From NCBI GenBank assembly GCA_021323155.1, contig JAJTCI010000051.1:1-10739 (forward strand): a stretch of 10,739 nucleotides of DNA. The letters run 5' to 3'. A program made the position numbers and the translations under genes. This DNA comes from Chitinophagaceae bacterium (GTDB lineage Bacteria; Bacteroidota; Bacteroidia; Chitinophagales; Chitinophagaceae). Positions 1 through 6,732 of the stretch are shown here, piece after piece. A model generated the notes under the pieces. It did no database searches and had not been told where the DNA came from. It saw only the letters and a list, made by a program, of their open reading frames with translations. The number at the start of each line of letters is the position of its first letter. The first letter of the stretch is position 1.

Positions 1-1364
1 AGTTCACGCAGGTTTACCAGACGCCAACAGCTGACAGGAACAATCCTGCCAACTATGTAACGCCTGGTCCATTCAGCGCTAACCCGAGGGCTTATCTTCC
101 TGCTACACCTCCCACTGCAGGAACGGCTATCCCTAGTACGATCAGCGCCATTGACGAAGATTTCAAATTCCCGCAGGCCTGGAAAACCAGCCTTGCCGCT
201 GATTTCAAACTGGGTAAAGGATTTATCGCGAGTGTTGAAGGTGTTTACAATAAAGACATCAACACCGCTTTGGGCCGCAATCCAAACCTCGTGACGCCAA
301 CGGCGTTGGGTGTTTCAGGATATCCTGACAACCGCCCGATCTACCCGATCAGCAATACACAGAAATTCATCAACCCGCTGACCTCGGCTGGTCTTGCAAG
401 CCCTACTGGAACGAGCGCGTTCAACCCGGTTATCCTTGACAACGCGGAGGAGAACGGTTACTATTGGTCACTCACCGGTAAGATCGAAAAACAGTTCAGC
501 AATCATTGGTCGGCTTTCGCGGCGTACACACGCAGCGTTGCCAAGAATGTATATGATGGAACCGGCGACCAGTTGTTGAATACCTGGTCACTTACGCAGA
601 TCGTGAAGAACGCGAATGATCCCGAGCGGAGCTACGCGAACTATGTAGTGCCCGATCGTTTCGTTGCATCGGTGAGCTACCGTCGCGAGTACCTGAAACA
701 CCTGGCCACTTCCGTTTCCTTGTTCTATGAAGGTTCTATCCAGGGCAGGTATTCTTATACCTATACCGCGGATTTTAACAGGGATGGCCAGACCAACGAC
801 CTGATCTATGTTCCAAGGGACGCTACCGAGATCAATTTCGCGGATGTTACTTATGGAAGCGGTGCTACTGCGGTGACTTACACTGCTAACCAGCAGCGCG
901 ACCTGTTCTTCCGTTTTGTTGAGCAGGACACTTACCTTAGGGCAAGAAAAGGCCGGTATGCAGAAAGAAACGGTGCGAAAATGCCATGGAGAAACCAGGT
1001 GGACGTTAAGTTCGCCCAGGAGATCTTCCATAACATCGGTGGTAAAAAGAACACGCTTACGTTCACGCTGGATATCTTCAACTTTGGTAACCTGCTGAAT
1101 AAAGAGTGGGGTATTTTCCAGACGCCAAACGCGGCCGGACTTCTTGCACCAAGAAATTCCACGGCACCTACGGGCGGAACTTTACCTGTAAATGGAGTTG
1201 CCACAACTGTAGGCGCTTACAATGCAGCAGGTACGCAAAGGCCTTATTTCAGCCTTGCACAAGGACTGGGTAACTTCCCTGTAACGACTTCATCGTTCAG
1301 GCAGGTGAATACACTCACTTCTACCTATTACATGCAATTCGGTCTGCGTTATACATTCAATTAA
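1..1364 (+). CDS. Oar-like TonB-dependent outer-membrane receptor, C-terminal part (5' end outside window)
   Basis: The reading frame is open from base 3 to the TAA at 1362-1364, giving 453 residues with no start in the window; the TTG at 270 lies in the middle of the barrel and is not a real start. What is visible is the second half of an outer-membrane beta-barrel: alternating aromatic and polar strands, the motif DLIYVP (798-815), an RKGRYAERNG stretch ending near 974, LDIFNFGNLLN near 1068-1100, and a C-terminal strand ending in aromatic-rich YTFN. All these motifs recur in the next gene, so the two are paralogues. Established for the family: such proteins sit in the outer membrane and take up ligands with TonB energy, often oligosaccharides, peptides or siderophores. 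The substrate here cannot be read from sequence. The plug and signal peptide would lie upstream. A DxNxDG loop (771-800) precedes DLIYVP. The family call is firm, the ligand unknown. Confidence 0.9.
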   Translation, partial: FTQVYQTPTADRNNPANYVTPGPFSANPRAYLPATPPTAGTAIPSTISAIDEDFKFPQAWKTSLAADFKLGKGFIASVEGVYNKDINTALGRNPNLVTPTALGVSGYPDNRPIYPISNTQKFINPLTSAGLASPTGTSAFNPVILDNAEENGYYWSLTGKIEKQFSNHWSAFAAYTRSVAKNVYDGTGDQLLNTWSLTQIVKNANDPERSYANYVVPDRFVASVSYRREYLKHLATSVSLFYEGSIQGRYSYTYTADFNRDGQTNDLIYVPRDATEINFADVTYGSGATAVTYTANQQRDLFFRFVEQDTYLRARKGRYAERNGAKMPWRNQVDVKFAQEIFHNIGGKKNTLTFTLDIFNFGNLLNKEWGIFQTPNAAGLLAPRNSTAPTGGTLPVNGVATTVGAYNAAGTQRPYFSLAQGLGNFPVTTSSFRQVNTLTSTYYMQFGLRYTFN

Positions 1365-1482
1365 TAGCGTATCGCTGATACAAAAAAGGTTGCTCAAAAG
1401 GCAACCTTTTTTTGTGCCCCTGCATTAAGGAATGGTAACCGGTGATATTAATATTGCGTGTTGCTCATCTTAAACAACGCAT
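1365..1482. other. Intergenic region between the two receptor genes
   Basis: This 118-bp gap holds the terminator at 1382-1413 and a short A/T-rich stretch. TAATATTG at 1449-1456 matches seven of eight positions of the Bacteroidota -7 element TAnnTTTG and lies 26 bases before the downstream ATG. I see no convincing -33 element at the right spacing, so a promoter here is only plausible. The terminator suggests that the two receptors are transcribed separately. Confidence 0.4.
1382..1413 (+). terminator. Rho-independent terminator after the first receptor gene
   Basis: GGTTGC (1388-1393) pairs with GCAACC (1401-1406) around a seven-base loop. The stem is extended by six A (1382-1387) facing seven T (1407-1413). 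The T run gives a classical intrinsic terminator for the + strand 18 bases after the stop codon. The A run makes it potentially bidirectional, although no minus-strand gene ends here. Confidence 0.9.
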
Positions 1483-4400
1483 ATGCTGCGCAGCATGATA
1501 TCACTGGTATTCCTCCTGTGCGTACCGGAGGCCGTAATAAGCCAGACTACCACCAGCGCCATCAGTGGGTTGGTAACCGGGTCGGGATTGCCATTGGCGG
1601 GCGCCACGATCGTTGCCACGCATGAACCTACGGGCACCAGTTACCGTACGCAGTCACGCACCGGTGGCCGGTTTGACATCAGCAATATGAACCCCGGTGG
1701 TCCTTACAGCGTAGCGGTGACGTTCGTGGGCTTTGCCACTGCATCAAAGAAGGATATCCACCTGAACTTAGGAGAAACTTATCGCCTGGAGATTGAACTC
1801 AGCTACAAAGCCACGCTACTGGATAGTGTGCAGATATCGACGACTGCACGCAGAAATGAGTTTGCCGGGAAAGGCGGTACGGAATTTCATATCAGTCGCG
1901 ATAAGATAGAACACCTCCCGACCGTAGGGCGTCAGCTTGCGGATTACCTGAGGGTTGTTCCACTTGCGAAGATCACTACATCGGAAGGAGGCGTGACCAT
2001 CGCGGGCCAGAACAACCGTTACAATGCTTTCTATGTAGATGGCGCGGTGAACAAAGATGTCTTCGGTCTATCGGCTTCCGGTACGAATGGTGGCCAGGCC
2101 GCGATCGCGCCGATCTCCATCGACGCGATCGACCAGTTCCAGGTAGTGATCTCGCCGTACGACGCATCGATCGGTAATTTCACCGGCGGAGGGATCAATG
2201 CGATCACGCGTGGCGGGACCAATATAACCAAGGGGTCGGTTTATTATTACTACCGTAACCAGGACCTCACGGGCAAGACGCCGTTTGGCCCGAAGGAGCA
2301 GGCGACAAAACTCAGCCCATTCAATTATAAAACCTGCGGGTTCCGTCTTGGCGGCGCGATCATTAAGAACAAGCTGTTCTATTTTATCAATGCCGAGGTA
2401 CAGCGGGACATTCGACCGCAACGGTTCGATTTCAATCAATACAATGGCAACCTGAAAGGCGACATGGCTTCGCTGCTCGCGCTGGGGGATACGCTGAGAA
2501 AGCGATACAACTACCAGCCTGGCGGATTCCTTGATAACGACGAAATAGTAAACGCCGACCGCCTCTCTCTCAAATTTGATTGGAACGTCAATACGAGGCA
2601 TAAGTTCAGTGGCAGCTACCGTTATACAAAAGGCCTGCGCTACAATACCAACACCAGTAACAGCACTACTATTCATTTTTATAATAACGGTTACCTGTTC
2701 CCGACCATAACGCACTCAGCATCGTTTGAATTAAAAAGTATCACCGGGAAGAGGAGTAACAACAAATTGTTGATCACCGTTACGCAGGTGAAGGATGACC
2801 GTGATCCTTTGGGGCAACCCTTTCCGAGGGTGAGTATTTTTGACGGCGCTGGGATCATTGTCTTTGGTACCGATAATTCATCCACACAGAATTTGCTGGA
2901 ACAAAGTAATGTCAGCGTGCAGGATGTGTTCCGTTTCAACTGGCGCAGGCACGCGGTGCTGGTGGGCGGTGAATATGAACTGAACAAAGTCAACAACGTT
3001 TTTATCCAAAACACGTTTGGCAACTACCAGTATAACCGCCTCGCTGATTTTTACAATAACACGGCGCCCCGGGTGTATACTGTTGGATATCCTTTAACGG
3101 ATAGTCTTCTTAGCGATGCAACAGCCGCGGCGGCCAGGTTCCGCGTCGTTAAGGCATCGGTGTTTATTACGGATGAGTACAGGCCGAAACAAGGGCTGAC
3201 GATTACGATGGGGCTGCGATCAGACTTCTACCATATTCCTGAAACGCCACCAGCAGACGCATTCACGAGTGACAGTGCGTTACCAAAGTTCATGCAGTAT
3301 TACGATTTGCATGGCGCGCGGCCGGGTCAAAGACTGCGAATTCCGCCTTCGGTCTCGCCAAGACTTGGATTCAGTTATGCCTTCAGAGACAAGGGTGTCG
3401 TTATTCGTGGTGGTGTGGGTATGTTTTCCGGGCGAGTGCCGTTGGCCTGGCCGGGCGGGATATTCAACAACACAGGAGTTAGCCAGGGCGGGTTCACCGC
3501 GAACAATAGCCAGAATGCCGCGGCAATAGGTAACATTCGATTTCGTCCGGAACCCAATGCCCAGTGGCGCCCGGGCGATTTAGGTATCCCAGCGGGTAAA
3601 GGGGGGCTGAACCTGGTTTCGTCGACACTCAACATGCCGAAGCTGTGGAGAACATCGCTAGCCGTTGACAAGACATTCCCGCGTGGATGGGCATCCAGTC
3701 TTGAGTCTGTGTTCAGTAGAAACATCAGTGAGATCCATTACATGAATATCAATATCCTCCCGCCCACACTAGTTTCGGCAGGACCGGGTAGCAGGAATGT
3801 ATACCCGTTGCCAGTGGCGATACCCATACAGTGGAACGGGCACAATCCTTACGACCATGCGATCCTGCTGACGAATATCCATGGGCCAAAAGGCTTCGCG
3901 TACAATCTATCGTTCACATTGGACAAGTCGACGCGGAATGATTTCCAGTTCAGCTTCAGCTATGGATTCGGACACTCGATCGTTATGAACGAAGCAAGCA
4001 GTTCGGTGAACCTGAGCCAGTGGCGGTTAATGGAGACGGTGCAGGGAAGAAATTATATTGAGCGCTCTGTTTCCGATTTCGCACAAGGTCATCGCATATT
4101 TATTTATACCAGGAAGAAGTTCAGCTATGCCAGGAAGCGATTCGCTACCACTATTTCACTGGTGTATACCGGCCAGTCGGGCGCTCCGTTCAGTTATACT
4201 TACCAGAACAGCATGACAAGGGATGACGGTTTCGGTGGTGACTATGATCTTATCTATGTTCCGACAAGGGCAGACCTGCAGTCGATGCGCTTTTTGCCCA
4301 ATCCCGTAGGTGGCGTGACTTACACGCAGGACCGGCAACGCGCGGCGCTTGATACGTACATAGAGAATGATCGTTATCTCAGGCGCAGAAGGGGCAGGTT

Positions 4401-4746
4401 CGCGGAACGGAATGGCAGCCGCCTTCCTTTTACCCATGTAGCAGATCTGAAGATCGCGCAGGATCTCAACCTCGCTATACATGGGAAGCGATACCAATTG
4501 CAGCTCACGCTGGATATTTTCAATTTTACGAACCTACTTAACAGGGATTGGGGCAGAACGTATTTCGTGGCCAGTGACCAGTTCGCGCTGCTGACTTTCG
4601 CGGGATATGTGAGTAGTACCGATCTCACGCCGCAGTACCGCTTCAATCCCAACTACAGCTGGCCCTACGATATCAGCACCAGTACGGTACCGGCATATAG
4701 CGCGCGTTGGATGGGCCAGGTGGGCGTAAGATTCAACTTCAATTAA
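1483..4746 (+). CDS. Oar-like TonB-dependent outer-membrane receptor with carboxypeptidase-regulatory-like N-terminal domain
   Basis: A complete 1087-residue protein. Residues 1-20 form a signal peptide (Arg3, hydrophobic core ISLVFLLCV, likely cleavage before Gln21). Residues about 25-110 form a carboxypeptidase-regulatory-like beta-sandwich (ISGLVTG, GLPLAGATI, TGGRFDISNM, VGFA). A plug-like domain follows at about 135-245, with LPTVGRQLADYLR, a YVDGA motif (184-188) and a Gly-rich end (GNFTGGGINAITRGG, 231-245). The rest is a beta-barrel ending in an aromatic strand (VRFNFN), as expected for Bam-dependent insertion. Length is typical of Oar-like proteins of Bacteroidota. Its barrel motifs (DLIYVP, GRFAERNG, LDIFNFTNLLN) match those of the gene upstream, so the pair is a tandem duplication. 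ATG 1483 gives a good signal peptide; ATG 1495 would shorten its n-region. Location: outer membrane. No SusD-like lipoprotein follows, so it is not a standard SusCD pair. The ligand is unknown. Confidence 0.93.
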   Translation: MLRSMISLVFLLCVPEAVISQTTTSAISGLVTGSGLPLAGATIVATHEPTGTSYRTQSRTGGRFDISNMNPGGPYSVAVTFVGFATASKKDIHLNLGETYRLEIELSYKATLLDSVQISTTARRNEFAGKGGTEFHISRDKIEHLPTVGRQLADYLRVVPLAKITTSEGGVTIAGQNNRYNAFYVDGAVNKDVFGLSASGTNGGQAAIAPISIDAIDQFQVVISPYDASIGNFTGGGINAITRGGTNITKGSVYYYYRNQDLTGKTPFGPKEQATKLSPFNYKTCGFRLGGAIIKNKLFYFINAEVQRDIRPQRFDFNQYNGNLKGDMASLLALGDTLRKRYNYQPGGFLDNDEIVNADRLSLKFDWNVNTRHKFSGSYRYTKGLRYNTNTSNSTTIHFYNNGYLFPTITHSASFELKSITGKRSNNKLLITVTQVKDDRDPLGQPFPRVSIFDGAGIIVFGTDNSSTQNLLEQSNVSVQDVFRFNWRRHAVLVGGEYELNKVNNVFIQNTFGNYQYNRLADFYNNTAPRVYTVGYPLTDSLLSDATAAAARFRVVKASVFITDEYRPKQGLTITMGLRSDFYHIPETPPADAFTSDSALPKFMQYYDLHGARPGQRLRIPPSVSPRLGFSYAFRDKGVVIRGGVGMFSGRVPLAWPGGIFNNTGVSQGGFTANNSQNAAAIGNIRFRPEPNAQWRPGDLGIPAGKGGLNLVSSTLNMPKLWRTSLAVDKTFPRGWASSLESVFSRNISEIHYMNINILPPTLVSAGPGSRNVYPLPVAIPIQWNGHNPYDHAILLTNIHGPKGFAYNLSFTLDKSTRNDFQFSFSYGFGHSIVMNEASSSVNLSQWRLMETVQGRNYIERSVSDFAQGHRIFIYTRKKFSYARKRFATTISLVYTGQSGAPFSYTYQNSMTRDDGFGGDYDLIYVPTRADLQSMRFLPNPVGGVTYTQDRQRAALDTYIENDRYLRRRRGRFAERNGSRLPFTHVADLKIAQDLNLAIHGKRYQLQLTLDIFNFTNLLNRDWGRTYFVASDQFALLTFAGYVSSTDLTPQYRFNPNYSWPYDISTSTVPAYSARWMGQVGVRFNFN

Positions 4747-4775
4747 GAATTAAAAATTAAGAATTAGGAATTTAG
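4741..4775. repeat. Heptanucleotide tandem repeat, five copies (AATTAAG type)
   Basis: Five consecutive 7-bp units read AATTAAG, AATTAAA, AATTAAG, AATTAGG and AATTTAG. The first unit contains the last Asn codon and the TAA stop of the receptor gene. The array fills nearly all of the gap to the convergent hydrolase gene. A second five-unit array of the same consensus lies at 6655-6689. Confidence 0.8.
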
Positions 4776-4780
4776 CGTCG

Positions 4781-5596
4781 CTATTTGCCCCAGCCCCAGC
4801 GAAGGAATTCCGGTAGTGCGGTGGCCCAGGTCTTTACATCGTGTTTACCGCCTTCGAGTTCCAGGTATTGAATGTGTTCGTCGGTATATCCTTTCATTTT
4901 GAGCTCGACGACCAGGTCAAGCGTGTCGTCGATAGAGTCGATCACGCCATTCTGGTTGCGGTCTTCGGTCTCGTCTTCAGTGCCGCATTGCAAAAAGAAT
5001 TTTAGCCAGGGATGGAATATCCCTTTGCGTACCTGCAGGTGCATCATGCGATCGGTCTCATCATCATACCCGTCCTCGTACGTCTTACGTCGCCACCACA
5101 AAGAGCCGCTGAATACGCCGACTTTTGTAAACTCGCTGGCATGGTTCCAGACGATGTCCAGGGCCGTTAGTCCGCCTAACGAAAACCCGGCGAAGGCTTT
5201 CTCTTTAAAGTTGGGTACGTTATATTGTTTACGGATGAAAGGCAGCAGTTCGTCGAAGATGAATTTATTATAGAGCCCTGCTTTCGCCCCGCGGCCTTTG
5301 AAGTCCTGCGCGTACGCGGTGCCGTATTCGAGTTTGCGATCGGCGCCACAGTGTATTCCTACGCACATCAGCGGTTCCAGCTGACCTTTCGACATTTCCT
5401 TATCGAGCAATTGGCTGAAGGGCATCTTCTGGAGGTCCTGCCCGTCGTTGAGCAGCAGCAGGCTCATTTGATCCGGCAACATGATATTCCTGGGGAGGTA
5501 GGCATCGATCACCACGTCCCTTTCCAGGTAGTCAGAATAGATCGTAACGTTCTCTGTGAGGACGGCTCCCGCCACAGCCGTTTTCTCTTTAGCCAT
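4781..5596 (-). CDS. Esterase-D-like alpha/beta hydrolase (enterochelin esterase-like fold)
   Basis: A 271-residue protein starting MAKEKTAV at ATG 5594-5596. An upstream TTG (5689) would add 31 residues rich in unrelated amino acids and run through the promoter region, so I reject it. Residues 48-54 (LLNDGQD) fit the strand and turn that form the oxyanion side in the esterase family (PF00756). GFSLGG at 137-142 is the nucleophile elbow with Ser139. His252 in GGKHDVKTW near the C terminus is the likely catalytic His. An acidic residue in the CGTEDETED segment (204-212) is the likely third member of the triad. There is no signal peptide, so it is probably cytoplasmic. Residues 212-223 form an EF-hand-like loop (Asp212, Asn214, Asn216, Gly217, Asp220, Asp223). 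The gene is divergent from the ATP-grasp gene over 106 bp, suggesting shared regulation and a role in handling that pathway's product. Substrate is unknown; ester, thioester or amide cleavage are all possible. Confidence 0.85.
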   Translation of the reverse strand: MAKEKTAVAGAVLTENVTIYSDYLERDVVIDAYLPRNIMLPDQMSLLLLNDGQDLQKMPFSQLLDKEMSKGQLEPLMCVGIHCGADRKLEYGTAYAQDFKGRGAKAGLYNKFIFDELLPFIRKQYNVPNFKEKAFAGFSLGGLTALDIVWNHASEFTKVGVFSGSLWWRRKTYEDGYDDETDRMMHLQVRKGIFHPWLKFFLQCGTEDETEDRNQNGVIDSIDDTLDLVVELKMKGYTDEHIQYLELEGGKHDVKTWATALPEFLRWGWGK

Positions 5597-5618
5597 AGCG
5601 CCAAAAATAGGGGAACAG

Positions 5619-5628
5619 CGTTTAAACG
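5619..5628. promoter_or_regulatory. 10-bp perfect palindrome, candidate operator half of a pair
   Basis: CGTTTAAACG is fully self-complementary. Its centre is 18 bp from the centre of the second palindrome at 5636-5647, and both lie between divergent genes. Binding by a dimeric regulator is an inference; no regulator gene is adjacent in the window. Confidence 0.3.
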
Positions 5629-5635
5629 GGGGTAA

Positions 5636-5647
5636 AATTCCGGAATT
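5636..5647. promoter_or_regulatory. 12-bp perfect palindrome, candidate operator
   Basis: AATTCCGGAATT is a perfect 12-bp palindrome near the middle of the divergent promoter region. It is not followed by a T run and lies outside any gene, so a protein-binding site is more likely than a terminator. A role in co-regulating the hydrolase and the ligase genes is inferred from position only. Confidence 0.35.
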
Positions 5648-5702
5648 CAATGAACTTGTTTTATATTGAAAAAATTTCAGATACAACAATCAATTGCTAC
5701 TT

Positions 5703-6656
5703 ATGAAAAAGATCGGTATCCTCTTCGGGCAGGAAAGAAGTTTCCCAATGGCTTTTGTAGAAAGAATAAACAGCAAAGGCATTGACGGGATTGTCGCGGA
5801 ACCCGTGCGCATCGATAAAGTGATGCAGGGTGAGTCGAGCGGTTACTCCGTAATCGTTGATCGCATCAGCCAGGACGTTCCATTTTATCGTGCGTTCCTG
5901 AAAAACGCGGCGCTGTGTGGTACTGCCGTGATCAATAATCCATTCTGGTGGAGCGCCGATGAGAAATTCTTTAATAACTGCCTTGCGACCAAGATCGGGT
6001 GTCCAGTTCCCAAAACGGTGATCCTACCTTCTCGTGACCTGCCTGCTGATACATCGGACCAGTCGTTTTCCAACCTCGCTTACCCGATGGATTGGGAAGG
6101 GATTTTCAGTTACGTTGGTTTTCCTGCTTACATGAAACCATTTGCCGGTGGCGGATGGAAAAATGTATACAAGCTGCATAATATCGAAGACTTTTTTGAG
6201 AAGCATGGTGAAACGGGCCAGCTGGTGATGTTGCTGCAGGAAGAGATCGAGTTCGACGAATACTACCGGTGCTATTGCATCGGTGGCAAGCATGTGCGCA
6301 TCATGCCCTACGAGCCCCGGAACCCACATCACCTGCGGTACCAGGCTGATTTTGGCCCCAGCGCAGAACGGCTGAAGCAAATGGAAGAGATCGTGCTGCG
6401 GCTGAACCAGTACCTGGGTTACGATTTCAATACTGTTGAGCTGGCGATCCGCCATAACGTTCCTTACGCGATCGATTTCTGCAACCCCGCGCCGGATGCT
6501 GAAAAGACCAGTGTTGGTGAAGACAATTTTAACTGGGTTGTCGAAACGATGGCGAATTACGCAATCGAAAGAGCGGTGGACCAGAAAGACGGAAGAGACA
6601 ACCTGACCTGGGGTGAGTACGTGAAAAGAAGCAGCGCTAAAAAGAAACTAATCTAA
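5703..6656 (+). CDS. ATP-grasp family protein (RimK/GshB-like amide ligase candidate)
   Basis: A 317-residue protein starting MKKIGILFGQ at ATG 5703; the in-frame TTG at 5694 adds only three residues and is less likely. The order of motifs is that of ATP-grasp ligases: an N-terminal Rossmann-like lobe (1-80); a segment INNPFWWSADEKFFNNCLA (77-95) matching the lid-preceding helix; strands around PVPKTVILPS (101-110); a Lys145 and Gly-rich loop KPFAGGGWKNVY (145-156) for ATP; LLQEEIEFDEYYRCY (177-191) for the adenine and ribose side; and Glu246 with IDFCNPAPD (257-265), whose Asp258 and Asn261 fit the metal site. Length is close to that of bacterial glutathione synthetase (316 in E. coli), but GshB identity is not claimed. 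Expected chemistry: ATP-dependent carboxylate activation through an acyl phosphate, then amide bond formation. It precedes a GCS2-type ligase on the same strand, 76 bp downstream. The substrates are unknown. Confidence 0.85.
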   Translation: MKKIGILFGQERSFPMAFVERINSKGIDGIVAEPVRIDKVMQGESSGYSVIVDRISQDVPFYRAFLKNAALCGTAVINNPFWWSADEKFFNNCLATKIGCPVPKTVILPSRDLPADTSDQSFSNLAYPMDWEGIFSYVGFPAYMKPFAGGGWKNVYKLHNIEDFFEKHGETGQLVMLLQEEIEFDEYYRCYCIGGKHVRIMPYEPRNPHHLRYQADFGPSAERLKQMEEIVLRLNQYLGYDFNTVELAIRHNVPYAIDFCNPAPDAEKTSVGEDNFNWVVETMANYAIERAVDQKDGRDNLTWGEYVKRSSAKKKLI

Positions 6657-6689
6657 TTATGAATTAAGAATGATGAATTATGAATTGGG
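6655..6689. repeat. Heptanucleotide tandem repeat, five copies (AATTATG type)
   Basis: Five 7-bp units read AATTATG, AATTAAG, AATGATG, AATTATG and AATTGGG. The first unit begins inside the TAA stop (6654-6656) of the ATP-grasp gene, exactly as the other array begins at the end of the receptor gene. The last unit also forms the left arm of the hairpin at 6683-6703. Confidence 0.78.
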
Positions 6690-6703
6690 GGTGCCCAATT
6701 TTT
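6683..6703 (+). terminator. Short hairpin with T run between ATP-grasp and ligase genes (weak terminator or attenuator candidate)
   Basis: AATTGGG (6683-6689) pairs perfectly with CCCAATT (6694-6700) around the four-base loop GGTG, and the run of T continues to 6703. The stem has only three G:C pairs, so it is weak. It lies 27 bases after the ATP-grasp stop and 29 before the ligase ATG. It could partly separate the two genes, attenuate, or stabilise the upstream 3' end. It grows out of the last heptamer unit and may therefore be incidental. Confidence 0.4.
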
Positions 6704-6732
6704 GATCGTTGTTCTCAACCTTGCATCCTGCC

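Larger units (their letters stand above)
5597..5702. promoter_or_regulatory. Divergent promoter region shared by hydrolase and ATP-grasp genes
   Basis: The 106-bp gap lies between two divergent ATG starts, so promoters for both directions should be here. On the minus strand TATTTTTG (5609-5602) matches the Bacteroidota -7 element TAnnTTTG perfectly, but it lies only five bases before the hydrolase ATG and no -33 element is seen. It would imply an almost leaderless transcript, or be chance. On the plus strand only a weak TATATTG (5662-5668) is seen. Two perfect palindromes (5619-5628 and 5636-5647) are the clearest regulatory candidates. Confidence 0.55.

Noticed and set aside
2068..2715. Long antisense open frame (215 codons) inside the second receptor gene
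   Set aside because: It lies wholly inside a well-supported receptor coding frame, has no recognisable domain, and is explained by the G/C-rich codon pattern of the sense gene.
5225..5635. Plus-strand open frame of 136 codons over the hydrolase
   Set aside because: It is antisense to a hydrolase with an intact GFSLGG elbow and catalytic His, and shows no domain of its own.
5597..5689. N-terminal extension of the hydrolase from a TTG at 5689
   Set aside because: The extra 31 residues do not resemble the family N terminus or a signal peptide and would run across the divergent promoter region; ATG 5596 fits family length.
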